This document shows, in pieces, positions 17,455 to 25,638 of a DNA stretch of 55,294 nt. Made by a program: the position numbers and the translations under genes. This DNA is from Sabulitectum sp036743055. GTDB taxonomy: Bacteria; Fermentibacterota; Fermentibacteria; Fermentibacterales; JCC-6. Position 1 is the first letter of the stretch; every line of letters starts with the position of its first letter. The stretch is taken from positions 1 through 55,294 of the forward strand of contig DAINQE010000012.1 in the NCBI GenBank assembly GCA_036743055.1, read 5' to 3'. Under the pieces are notes generated by a model. It ran no database searches and was not told the origin of the DNA. It saw only the letters and a program-made list of their open reading frames with translations.

Positions 17455-19031
17455 CTCTGTTACTTTGGATGCTGATCTCTTCAGGGATGCCGTTCACCCT
17501 GGAAGCTCCCGAAGAGGTGTCTCCCGGAGAAAACTTCACGGTGGCGATAACCACCACCGAGCCGGGCTGCACAGGCATCACCACCAACAGCTTCGATGTG
17601 TCACAGGGACTTTCCTACAGGGGAAGTTCCGTTTCCACGAGCATCTCGTCCATCGTCACCCAGTCGGGAAGGCAGCTCAGCCAGGTCCTGGTGTACGGAA
17701 TGAACTTTACCGCCGTTTCATCCGGTGTTCAGTCAATTGGTCCCATAACTGTAAATCTTAATGGTCTAGGCACATACGAGATCGATGAGATCGAGGTACT
17801 GGTCACCGGATCAGTCACCGCACCCCCGCAACCCTCCACCTCTCCCGGAAACGGCTCGCCGGTATGGCTCGAGGGGCATCTCAGGGATCCCGGCGGGAGG
17901 ATATACCCGGGCACCCGGCTTCTCCTGGACTATTACGTTTACGCAAGGGTCGGTGTGGAGAACGTGAGCTACTGGTGGACGGCTCCTGAACTGGGCGTGA
18001 TCAGACATGTGGAGACCATCCCCGACAGCAACTGGGAGGGCCTGGGAAAGAGGGACAACTCAAGCAGGAGCAGGCTTGCGGTGGTCGAGATGACACCCGC
18101 CGCCCCGGGGAGCCTTCAAGCTCCGGTGTTCAGCGCCGATATCACAGGCACCGGTTTCGACCCCTGGGGAAAATCGTACTTCTGGTCGGTTCAGACCGAT
18201 CCATTGATCCTCCCGGTGTATCCCTTTCCCGGCAACCCTCCGGTTCAGTGGGACGGCACTCTGCTGGACAGCGTTTCTGTCAGGGTGGAGCAGCTTCCCT
18301 CTCCGCCGGGGCAGGGGGGAGAGCTGGCGCTCAGGGTCACCTGCATGGGACCTGGCAGAGTGTACATGGAGGATCCTCCGGAACTTACCCTTACCGGGAA
18401 CTCGAGTCTGATACCCTGCGGCCAGGGCGAGGCCGACAACAAGAAATGGTGGGATTTCATCCTGGAGCCTGATGAGACAGGATGTCACATTACAGGCCCG
18501 GATACACTTGTCTGGCTGGACAGGACGAACGGGACCTACAGGATGGAAACCATTGAACCCTGCACCCTTGAGGTGAGCTGCATTCCCTGGAGTGAATCCC
18601 AGGTTGTCCTTCAGCGACCGGGAGAGAGGACCCCTGTGCTCGTATGGATACTGGCAGCCGGGGGAAGCGTGCTGCTTCTCACGGTGATACTGGGAGCCGC
18701 CGCCAGGCGCAGGGACAGGAAGCTGGCTTCGGTAACCGCTGCGGAGGACCTTGACGAACTCCTCACAGGGCTTGAGAACGAGCTTTCCCTCCTCCTGGCC
18801 GGACGGAGGGAGTACCTGGGATTCGAGGAACTTGACGACTTCCTGAACGAATGCGACACGGACAGCCTTCTGGCAAGAAGGATACTCAGGTTCTGGAAAG
18901 ACCTGGAAAACTCAATAGGGGAAAGGGAACTCTCCCCTCAGAACTTCGATAAACTGAAGAAGACCGCCGGGGAACTGCTTGCTGAACTCAAGAGGGACCT
19001 GGACGCAACCGAAAGGGAACGGAACAGATGA
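17448..19031 (+). CDS. batD: BatD-like membrane protein
   Basis: 527 residues. The best start is TTG at 17448, overlapping the batC stop, with AGGAG about eight bases upstream. A short signal segment leads to beta-sandwich repeats typical of BatD (FTLEAPEEVSPGENFTVAI, GVQSIGPITVNLNG, GTRLLLDYYVYARVGVENV). A membrane helix lies at about 390-408 (VWILAAGGSVLLLTVILGAA), and the last 110 residues are helical and charged, facing the cytoplasm. BatD is the large periplasmic partner of the BatA/B complex. It overlaps the next gene by four bases. Substrate or signal unknown. Confidence 0.88.
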   Translation: MVTLLLWMLISSGMPFTLEAPEEVSPGENFTVAITTTEPGCTGITTNSFDVSQGLSYRGSSVSTSISSIVTQSGRQLSQVLVYGMNFTAVSSGVQSIGPITVNLNGLGTYEIDEIEVLVTGSVTAPPQPSTSPGNGSPVWLEGHLRDPGGRIYPGTRLLLDYYVYARVGVENVSYWWTAPELGVIRHVETIPDSNWEGLGKRDNSSRSRLAVVEMTPAAPGSLQAPVFSADITGTGFDPWGKSYFWSVQTDPLILPVYPFPGNPPVQWDGTLLDSVSVRVEQLPSPPGQGGELALRVTCMGPGRVYMEDPPELTLTGNSSLIPCGQGEADNKKWWDFILEPDETGCHITGPDTLVWLDRTNGTYRMETIEPCTLEVSCIPWSESQVVLQRPGERTPVLVWILAAGGSVLLLTVILGAAARRRDRKLASVTAAEDLDELLTGLENELSLLLAGRREYLGFEELDDFLNECDTDSLLARRILRFWKDLENSIGERELSPQNFDKLKKTAGELLAELKRDLDATERERNR

Positions 19032-19561
19032 GCGGAATCGTGCAGTGGTACATCGATATCGTAGGCAGGTATCCCTTTCAGGCGGCCTTCGTGCAGTTCG
19101 CCGTGCTGGGTATGGCGGGGGACTGGATAGCCTCGGCGGTCACAGGGAAGAAGATATCCTACGGGCCCTTCAAGTTCCTGAAGAAGATGCTGGGATGGGG
19201 GATACTGGGCCTCATAATCAAGGTGGGCTTCGCCGGAATGCACGGGTTCACCCTGGCGGTCTATGACAAGCTTCACATAACCTCCGAAAGCGATCTGCTC
19301 TTCGCTTTCCTTATGAGCACCTTCACCAACACATTCTTCGGACCGCAGATGATGCTCTTCCACAGGTGGGAGGACAACCTGCTCCTGGGCACCAGGGGAT
19401 ACAAGGGGATGGATACCGCCATAAAGACCCTCTTCTGGTTCTGGATACCGGCTCACACCTTCACCTTCAGCCTGTCGAACCACGATGTTCAGGTGGGTCT
19501 GGCGGCGGCGTGGTCTCTGGTCCTGGGGCTGATCCTGGGAATAGCCCGGAGGAAGGGCTAG
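19028..19561 (+). CDS. polytopic membrane protein, weakly Mpv17/PMP22-like
   Basis: 177 residues with about four hydrophobic segments. It begins WYIDIVGRYPFQAAFVQFAV and ends with FWFWIPAHTFTFSLSN followed by WSLVLGLILG. The pattern WY..hhxxYP near the start and W.P.H.F.F near the end recalls Mpv17/PMP22 membrane proteins, but the match is by eye only. The ATG overlaps the batD stop, so it is probably the last gene of the Bat transcript. It converges with the FG-GAP gene one base downstream, with no room for a separate terminator. Confidence 0.55.
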   Translation: MSGIVQWYIDIVGRYPFQAAFVQFAVLGMAGDWIASAVTGKKISYGPFKFLKKMLGWGILGLIIKVGFAGMHGFTLAVYDKLHITSESDLLFAFLMSTFTNTFFGPQMMLFHRWEDNLLLGTRGYKGMDTAIKTLFWFWIPAHTFTFSLSNHDVQVGLAAAWSLVLGLILGIARRKG

Positions 19562-20084
19562 GCTACCTCACAACGGTGAACACAGCCCTGTTCTCAGTTG
19601 ATCCGTTGATGTGGGATACGGTATATACTCCCACCGGAAGGCTCGTTACATCCACGTTCACAGTACCTGCCGAAGCGTCGTTCACCTGCAGGGCGCATCT
19701 TCCGGCGCAGTCGTAAACGGCCAGGTCACCTGGTGAGTCCGTCTCAAGGACAAGGATTCCGGTGGCTGGATTGGTCCTGACCAGCAGAAGGGGAGAGACC
19801 GTGGAGTGGTAACCTCCCTGGATACCCGTGGATATCCCGTTGTAGATGAATGTTTCGCCATAGTACTCACCAACGATCAGTTCCGGCACGCCGTCAGAGT
19901 TCAGGTCGCCCACACCGGGGTAGATACCGCTTTCATGCACTATCGCCAAGTCTCCCAGGAAGCAGATGGGCTGGGGAGACTGGAAGGGGAAAGGAGAGCC
20001 GGGACCGTTCCTCCTGAGCCAGTACAGGTACCCATAACCGTCGGAGTGGCAGCCTGCAATGATGTCCTGAAGCCCGTCGTCGTC

Positions 20085-20184
20085 NNNNNNNNNNNNNNNN
20101 NNNNNNNNNNNNNNNNNNNNNNNNNNNNNNNNNNNNNNNNNNNNNNNNNNNNNNNNNNNNNNNNNNNNNNNNNNNNNNNNNNNN
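20085..20184. other. assembly gap of 100 N inside the FG-GAP gene
   Basis: Exactly 100 N. The flanks share no repeated end sequence, so real sequence is probably missing here, likely another repeat blade. Confidence 0.97.
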
Positions 20185-20327
20185 AAGCCCTGGTAGGAGA
20201 GCCATGGGACTGAGTCTCCCTGATCGGATCCTGAGTAGTACATTATCTCCTGGGCGTCTATTCCCATGAGCACGTCCTGAATGCCGTCTGAATCAATATC
20301 CACAACCTGTGGAATGTTGGGACCGCA

Positions 20328-20330
20328 TCA
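20328..20330 (-). other. in-frame TGA inside the FG-GAP gene
   Basis: The codon is TGA followed by TGC (Cys). Both flanks keep the repeat pattern in the same frame, so no indel is involved. Confidence 0.9.
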
Positions 20331-20617
20331 AGAGTTGAAGGTAATCACCTGGCCGTCGGCTTCCAGCATTGTCCAGGAGTCGAAAAGCGGCGAGTTCGAA
20401 GTACCGGTGTTAGGCAGGTAGAGAACGGCGCCGTCAACGGGCTGGAAGGGCGGATAAGGGGCGCGCGTTCCTATCAGAACGTCATTCAGGCCGTCTCCGT
20501 TCCAGTCGCAGACCAGGGGAGCCGATCCCATTCCGGTATCCAGGGCAACACCGTTGAGAACGAATGGCTCAGGAGGACTGAATACGGGAATGGAAGAGAG
20601 AAGGATCGTAAAAAGCA

Positions 20618-20965
20618 TCATAATACTCCCTCCGCCGCGGCCTGGGAGCCGTCGGCTGTTGTGTCCTCGTCAAGCAGGGTTCCGTTCTGGTAGATCTTCA
20701 CCGTTACCGTACCTGTGTCGCCTGTTCTCTTAGCGGAAAGATAGACCTGATCTCCCTTGTTGGCGGAGAAGGTAATCTCCCAGGGAATGCTCTGCCCGTT
20801 GATTATCGCGAGGTCTCCGTTGGAGTCGAGGTAATCGATGTTCACCGCATCTGCTGAACCGGTGACCTCGTACTTCACGGTAATCGAGGCCGAGAGCGGG
20901 TCGTCGCCGCAGCCGGCCACAAGGGCCATCAGCCCAGAGACTGCAAGTATCCTGATAATGCGCAT
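20618..20965 (-). CDS. small lipoprotein, MmpS-like beta-sandwich
   Basis: 115 residues. The signal peptide ends in the lipobox LVAGC, so Cys19 is probably lipidated. The rest is a single beta domain: ITVKYEVTGSADAVNIDYLD, SIPWEITFSANKGDQVYLSA and GTVTVKIYQNGTLLDED. This pattern is shared with MmpS-family and related small bacterial envelope proteins whose function outside mycobacteria is unknown. It is the first gene after the tandem promoters at 20999-21064 and shares an ATGA overlap with the FG-GAP gene. The fold is likely; the role is unknown. Confidence 0.7.
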   Translation of the reverse strand: MRIIRILAVSGLMALVAGCGDDPLSASITVKYEVTGSADAVNIDYLDSNGDLAIINGQSIPWEITFSANKGDQVYLSAKRTGDTGTVTVKIYQNGTLLDEDTTADGSQAAAEGVL

Positions 20966-20998
20966 TTTCCCTCCATGCGGATTCGTTGTTTATTGGGG

Positions 20999-21027
20999 AA
21001 TATAGGGGTTTCGCGATACCGTGTGAA
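20999..21027 (-). promoter_or_regulatory. sigma70-type promoter (proximal) for the lipoprotein unit
   Basis: On the minus strand TTCACA and TATATT are separated by exactly 17 bp. The -10 box lies about 33 bases before the lipoprotein ATG, leaving room for the GGAGGGAA ribosome site. Both boxes are close to consensus. Confidence 0.6.
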
Positions 21028-21035
21028 GAGCATGC

Positions 21036-21064
21036 ATAATGTCCGATAATGTATATTATGTAAA
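21036..21064 (-). promoter_or_regulatory. sigma70-type promoter (distal) for the lipoprotein unit
   Basis: On the minus strand TTTACA and CATTAT are 17 bp apart, 37 bp upstream of the proximal pair. This AT-rich patch lies just beyond the terminator of the preceding operon. Confidence 0.45.
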
Positions 21065-21079
21065 GTTTTTGATCTGAAG

Positions 21080-21102
21080 GAAAAGGGAAGCATCTCTTCC
21101 CC
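21080..21102 (-). terminator. intrinsic terminator of the pgi-to-yfgM gene run
   Basis: On the minus strand a 6-bp stem GGGAAG/CTTCCC with a five-base loop is followed by TTTTC. It lies about 20 bases after the YfgM-like stop codon. The stem is short, so strength is uncertain. Confidence 0.55.
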
Positions 21103-21121
21103 TCTCCTCCGCTGATGTCCT

Positions 21122-21853
21122 CTATTCCGTGAGCTCCGCAAGCTGCAGAAGCCTGTATTTCTCGAAAGCCGTGGTGTCGGTTCCCATGGCCAGGGCCTGC
21201 TGGAGGTAGTCCAGGCTCTCCTGTGCGCGGCCGGCGGCGAAGCTCACCCTTGAGAGTCCGTGGAGCGCTTCCGAGCGTACCATGCGGTCTTCGTCGGCCA
21301 GCTGAAGGACCTCCTGGTATGCTCCCGTGGCGTTCTGAAGATCCTGTTCGCTGCCACGGTTCTCCAGAACTATTCCCATATGGAGAAGGGCTGAGATCCT
21401 TATGGATTCCCTGGGATTCGCCGCCAGGAGCGTGGACAGAGTAGATATGGCAGAGTCGTAGTTGCCCCTGATGATGTCTATCTTTGCGGCGAGCACAGCT
21501 GCGCGGCGGCCCCACTGGTTCTGCGGGTTTCCGTTCCAGGTCTGCATGGCCATGGTATAGGCGGCGTCCATTCCCTGGAATGCCTGCTCCAGCTGGTTCA
21601 TGGATGCCGCTGAGGCCGACTGGTTGAATATCTGCCCTGATGTGATGAAACCGGCCATTGCCTCGTTAGCCGCCGCCGACCTGCGGGACAGGAGGTACTG
21701 ACCCACGAGGAGTACCACAATTACGGCTATCAGCACGCCTATGACTTCCTTCTGATGGGTCTGGAGGAAAACGAGGCCGCCCTCCAGCTTCTCTCCCACC
21801 GGATCGTGCTGTATCTCTTTCTTAGTGAGCTTCTTCCTGGTCTTGTGAGCCAT
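21122..21853 (-). CDS. YfgM-like membrane-anchored TPR protein
   Basis: 243 residues from ATG at 21853. A second ATG at 21859 overlaps the coaE stop but sits almost on the GGAGGA ribosome site, whereas 21853 has about seven bases of spacing. A basic N-terminus (HKTRKKLTKKE) leads to a membrane helix at about 37-55 (IGVLIAVIVVLLVGQYLL), then TPR-like helices (IRGNYDSAISTLSTLL, LQQALAMG). YfgM-type proteins are single-pass and support folding of secreted proteins near the Sec translocon. It is the last gene before the terminator. Confidence 0.75.
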   Translation of the reverse strand: MAHKTRKKLTKKEIQHDPVGEKLEGGLVFLQTHQKEVIGVLIAVIVVLLVGQYLLSRRSAAANEAMAGFITSGQIFNQSASAASMNQLEQAFQGMDAAYTMAMQTWNGNPQNQWGRRAAVLAAKIDIIRGNYDSAISTLSTLLAANPRESIRISALLHMGIVLENRGSEQDLQNATGAYQEVLQLADEDRMVRSEALHGLSRVSFAAGRAQESLDYLQQALAMGTDTTAFEKYRLLQLAELTE

Positions 21854-21855
21854 TT

Positions 21856-22461
21856 TCATTCCTCCGTGTTCATAATGGTTAATACATTTAAAAATATATC
21901 AGTGGCAATATTATGTAATACAGTTGTGGTTTTGCGGTTGTCAATCACGAAATGTGAACGGGCGCACTTCTCGTGGATGTCCATCTGGCTCCGCCACCTT
22001 CCCAGGGCTGTTCCCTCTGTGAGACCATCCCTTTCGACGATCCTGGCCACCGATCTTTCCATTGTGTCCCGCACGGTTACCGTAAAGTCAGCCAGGGTAT
22101 CCATGCCCAGTTCGAAGAGGAGCGCCGCGTCAAGCACGAATATACCCCTTACGCCGCTGAGAGTGGCCGCCGCGAGGCCGGCCCATCGGCGAAGCCTGGG
22201 ATGGAGGACGCCGTTGATCCCCTTTAGCAGGTCCGGATCCGCAAATGCCCTGTCACGTAGTGTTTTACGTATATCCGAAGAGCCCATTGCACCCAGCCCT
22301 GGAATCCCCAGTTTCTCCTCCAGTTCCAACGCACAGCCCCTCCTGTCTAAGAACCTGTGCCCCGCTTCGTCCAGGGAGCAGACCTGCGCACCAAGGCTCC
22401 TCCACACACCGGCTACAGTGGACGCTCCGCTTCCGCTGCACCCTGTGAGGCCCACAAGCAT
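21856..22461 (-). CDS. coaE: dephospho-CoA kinase, Walker A lysine replaced
   Basis: 201 residues, normal for CoaE, which phosphorylates dephospho-CoA in the last step of coenzyme A synthesis. Family motifs are present: GLTGCSGSGASTVA at the N-terminus, LDAALLFELGMD, RIVERDG and a late FVIDN. The P-loop should read GxxxxGKS/T; here position 13 is Ala (codon GCG) instead of Lys, which needs at least two base changes from AAG or AAA. The enzyme may be impaired or use another residue. ATG overlaps the mtaB stop (TGATG). Confidence 0.85.
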   Translation of the reverse strand: MLVGLTGCSGSGASTVAGVWRSLGAQVCSLDEAGHRFLDRRGCALELEEKLGIPGLGAMGSSDIRKTLRDRAFADPDLLKGINGVLHPRLRRWAGLAAATLSGVRGIFVLDAALLFELGMDTLADFTVTVRDTMERSVARIVERDGLTEGTALGRWRSQMDIHEKCARSHFVIDNRKTTTVLHNIATDIFLNVLTIMNTEE

Positions 22462-23717
22462 CAGCGCTGCCCCCAGACCACGTTATCCTCTGTAAGGACA
22501 ACCTCTGCCATATCCCCCTCGGAGGCTCCCTCCGGGGCGTAGACCGGTATGTAGTTGCCGGAGAGACCTATTTTCCTGCCGTTGACAGCTCTCCCCTCCA
22601 CCAGCACCGTCTGAACCGTTCCCAGCATCCTTTTCCTGAATGCCTTCCTTGAAGATGACGATGCTTCTCTCAACTGAACCGCCCTGTCCGTGACGGTCTC
22701 GGTGTGCACCTGCTCCATGGATGCCGCCGGGGTACCCGGTCTCGGCGAGTACGGGAAGACATGCAGATAGGCTATCCTCTGATCATCCGCCAGTTCCATG
22801 CTCTTCTGGAAGTCCTCTTCGGTTTCTCCGGGGAATCCGGCGATGATGTCGCAGCCCAGACACACCCCTGGAAAGAGCTGCGTCAGAGCCGCCAGGAGTT
22901 CATTCTCCCTGGCCCTTCCGTAGTTCCTTCCCATCTCTGACAGTATCCTGTCGGAACCGCTCTGGAAGGGGATGTGGAAATGGCTGCACACACCCGGGAC
23001 GGCGATCTTCTCCAGGGCGGCGGTACTCAGGTACAGGGGTTCCACGGAACCCACCCGGATCCTGAAGCCGCCGATATCCAGCAGATCGAGAATCAGCTCG
23101 GGCAGACCGTAGTCGCTGTACAGTCCGCTGCCGTAATCAGCTATGTCCACACCGGTGAGTGAAATCTCCCTGTAGCCGGCCCGGGCAAGCTCACCGGCCT
23201 GCTGAATCACCAGCTCCCTGGGCTGGCTCCTGGAAGGCCCCCTGGCAATGGGAACGATGCAGTAGGCGCACCTGTTGTCGCAGCCGTCCTGAATCTTCAG
23301 GAACGCCCTTGTCCTTGGGCCGTTCAGGGGAGCGGCGGAGGGAAAGAGCCCCGGGGTCTCCCCTCTCAGGGTTCCCGAAAGCATTCCCGGGATCATCCCC
23401 TTTCCGGCGTTGGGAACCACGGTAACCCTTTCGCCGTCAAGATCGGTGAAATCCCCGGGGAAAACCTCAGCGACACATCCGGTAACTATTATCCTTGCAT
23501 GGGGATTCCTGGTCAGAAAGGTCCTCACCGCCTTCCTGCTCCTTGCCTGGCTCTTTCCTGTTACGGCGCAGGTGTTCACCACGATTATGTCCGCCTCCTC
23601 CTGGACGGCGGCCCTCACGCCGTGGAGTTCAGCGATAATCTGCTCCACGATGGCGTCGGTCTCGTAGGAATTGAGCCTGCAGCCCAGGGTGTAGCCCCAG
23701 ATATTAAGGTTTCTCAT
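22461..23717 (-). CDS. mtaB: MtaB-type tRNA methylthiotransferase
   Basis: 418 residues from ATG at 23717, which has GGAG just upstream and matches the family start (IWGYTLGCRLNSYETDAI). The frame stays open further upstream into an Arg/Lys-rich stretch with no support. The N-terminal UPF0004 domain carries three cysteines (TLGC, NTCAVTG, TGCVAE). The radical-SAM cluster is CDNRCAYCIVP, and a C-terminal TRAM domain follows (VLVEGRAVNGRKIGLSGNY). The enzyme adds a methylthio group to N6-threonylcarbamoyl-adenosine 37 of tRNAs. MiaB or RimO are less likely given NTCAVTGKSQARSRKA. Confidence 0.85.
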   Translation of the reverse strand: MRNLNIWGYTLGCRLNSYETDAIVEQIIAELHGVRAAVQEEADIIVVNTCAVTGKSQARSRKAVRTFLTRNPHARIIVTGCVAEVFPGDFTDLDGERVTVVPNAGKGMIPGMLSGTLRGETPGLFPSAAPLNGPRTRAFLKIQDGCDNRCAYCIVPIARGPSRSQPRELVIQQAGELARAGYREISLTGVDIADYGSGLYSDYGLPELILDLLDIGGFRIRVGSVEPLYLSTAALEKIAVPGVCSHFHIPFQSGSDRILSEMGRNYGRARENELLAALTQLFPGVCLGCDIIAGFPGETEEDFQKSMELADDQRIAYLHVFPYSPRPGTPAASMEQVHTETVTDRAVQLREASSSSRKAFRKRMLGTVQTVLVEGRAVNGRKIGLSGNYIPVYAPEGASEGDMAEVVLTEDNVVWGQR

Positions 23718-23772
23718 GATCTCCAGAGGAAAAAAGCGGGCCGGGGATGGCGTCACCCCCGGCCCCTCTGCC

Positions 23773-25638
23773 CTACTCCTCGGGCTTTTCCTCTTCGGAG
23801 GCTTCCTCTTCTTCCGTTTCTGCCTGCTCTTCGTTCTTATCGGCAGGTTCTTCGGAGTCGACGGGATCCTCGTTCTCCTCGTCATCTTCGTAGATGGACG
23901 CGGATTCGGGCTTTACCCTCTCCTCCTCGGGAATGGCCGGACGGCCTTCCAGGGAGGTCCTGAACTCATCAAGTTCCTCCATGGGCCTTCCGTTGAAGTA
24001 GCTTCTCACGCTGAGGACTATCCTCCTGCTGGAGGGAACCACTTCGATGACCCTCAGGGGAAGCTCATCGCCAGACCTGAGTACGTCGGCGGGGTTCTCC
24101 AGCTCGTCCCAGCCAAGCTGGCTAAGGGGAACGAAGCCCTCGATTCCGTCCTCGAGGTCAACGACCACTCCCCTGTCCAGTATCTGGGTAACGATACCCT
24201 TGACCTCGGTGCTCTCCGGGTAGCGTTCCGCCATGGAGTCCCAGGGGTTCTCCTCGGTCTGCTTCAGACCAAGGGAGATTCGGTGGTTCTCCCTGTCGAT
24301 GCTGAGCACCACGACCTTAACGTCCTGGTTCTTCTGCACTATCTCAGAGGGATGGCTCACCCTCTTGGTCCAGCTCATGTCCGAGATGTGGATGAGGCCG
24401 TCGATACCCTCCTCGATCTCCACGAAAGCGCCGAAGTTGGTGAGGTTGCGGACCTTGCCCTCGACGGAGCTGCCTATGGGATACCTCTCCTCGATGGAGT
24501 TCCAGGGGTTCTCCATGGTCTGCTTGAGACCAAGGGAGATCTTTCTCTCCTCTTCGTTCACGCTGAGGACCACGGCCTCGATCTCGTCACCTACGTTCAT
24601 CAGCTTGGACGGATGGCGCACATGCTTGGTCCAGCTCATCTCGGAGATATGAATCAGACCTTCCACCCCGGGCTCGATCTCCACGAAGGCTCCATAGTCG
24701 GTGATGGAGGCCACCTTGCCGTTGACCACGGTGTCGGTGGGATACTTCTCCGCCACGCCTTCCCATGGGAACGGCTGCAGCTGCTTGAGACCCAGGGATA
24801 TGCGTTCGCGCTCCCTGTCGAACTTGAGCACTTTCACATCGATCTCGTCGCCAATGGTCACAAGCTGGGACGGATGGCGTACCCTTCCCCAGCTCATGTC
24901 GGTTATGTGGAGGAGTCCGTCTATTCCGCCCAGGTCCACGAAGGCGCCGAAATCGGTGATGTTCTTCACGATGCCGGTCCTGACCTGATCCTCCTCCAGC
25001 TCCTTGATAAGCTGTTCCTTCAGCTCGCTTCTGGCCTCTTCGAGGACCTGACGGCGGCTGACGACGATGTTCCTGCGTCTCTTGTTGAGCTTGATGACCC
25101 TGAAGTCCAGCTCTTCGCCGCAGAACTTCTCGAGGTTGGGCACCTGCCTGAGGGCCACCTGGGAACCGGGCAGGAACGCGTCCACGCCCATGATACGCAC
25201 GGTGAGACCGCCCTTGATCCTCTTGATGACCTTGCCCTTGAGAACCGCGTTCTCGTCGTAGGCCACCTTGATATCGTTCCAGACGGTGTGGAAGTGGGCC
25301 TTTTCCCTGGAGACGGAGACACGGCCGTCGGAGTCCTCCAGGCTTTCCACGAAGACGTCAACTCTGGTCCCGGCGGGGGGAACTTCCCCGTCCCTGAACT
25401 CCTGGAGGGGAATGACGCCTTCGCTCTTGTAGCCCAGGTCGACTATCACCTCGTTCTCGGCCTTCTTCAGGATCGTTCCCGAGATGATGGTGCCCACCTT
25501 CACGGTGAAGTTGCTGGAGATGGTCCCCTCATAGGCCGCCTCCAGGGAGTTCCTCTCGGCGGCGGTATAGTCGTGACCTTCAATGGTTTCGATTTCCTCG
25601 GGGGTCAGACCCACGACGAACTCGTTCTGTTCACTCAT
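23773..25638 (-). CDS. rpsA: 30S ribosomal protein S1
   Basis: 621 residues with six S1 RNA-binding domains. The last four are the clearest: GIVKNITDFGAFVDLGGIDG, GKVASITDYGAFVEIEPGVE, GKVRNLTNFGAFVEIEEGID and GIVTQILDRGVVVDLEDGIE. S1 helps mRNA bind the 30S subunit. A strongly acidic tail of about 60 residues (EEEEASEEEKPEE) ends the protein. The ATG overlaps the plsC stop (ATGA) with AAGGAAAGA before it. The order cmk-plsC-rpsA is a widely conserved neighbourhood. Confidence 0.97.
   Translation of the reverse strand: MSEQNEFVVGLTPEEIETIEGHDYTAAERNSLEAAYEGTISSNFTVKVGTIISGTILKKAENEVIVDLGYKSEGVIPLQEFRDGEVPPAGTRVDVFVESLEDSDGRVSVSREKAHFHTVWNDIKVAYDENAVLKGKVIKRIKGGLTVRIMGVDAFLPGSQVALRQVPNLEKFCGEELDFRVIKLNKRRRNIVVSRRQVLEEARSELKEQLIKELEEDQVRTGIVKNITDFGAFVDLGGIDGLLHITDMSWGRVRHPSQLVTIGDEIDVKVLKFDRERERISLGLKQLQPFPWEGVAEKYPTDTVVNGKVASITDYGAFVEIEPGVEGLIHISEMSWTKHVRHPSKLMNVGDEIEAVVLSVNEEERKISLGLKQTMENPWNSIEERYPIGSSVEGKVRNLTNFGAFVEIEEGIDGLIHISDMSWTKRVSHPSEIVQKNQDVKVVVLSIDRENHRISLGLKQTEENPWDSMAERYPESTEVKGIVTQILDRGVVVDLEDGIEGFVPLSQLGWDELENPADVLRSGDELPLRVIEVVPSSRRIVLSVRSYFNGRPMEELDEFRTSLEGRPAIPEEERVKPESASIYEDDEENEDPVDSEEPADKNEEQAETEEEEASEEEKPEE

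Larger units (their letters stand above)
19563..20621 (-). pseudogene. secreted FG-GAP/VCBS-repeat protein with sorting domain, interrupted by in-frame TGA and a gap
   Basis: Read as one frame from ATG at 20621, overlapping the upstream lipoprotein stop (ATGA). It opens with a signal peptide and an FG-GAP repeat (CDWNGDGLNDVLIG). A TGA at 20330-20328 follows ITFNS, but the same frame continues at once with CGPNIPQVVDIDSDGIQDV and further repeats (DLNSDGVPELIVGEY). The C-terminus (LAVYDCAGR, LPVGVYTV) looks like a type IX-type sorting domain. A 100-N gap lies inside at 20184-20085; the frame is consistent on both sides. Either the gene is broken by a point nonsense change at a likely Gly codon (GGA to TGA), or this is a sequence error or recoding. 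Sites like this are usually calcium-binding beta-propeller blades on the cell surface. Confidence 0.75.
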
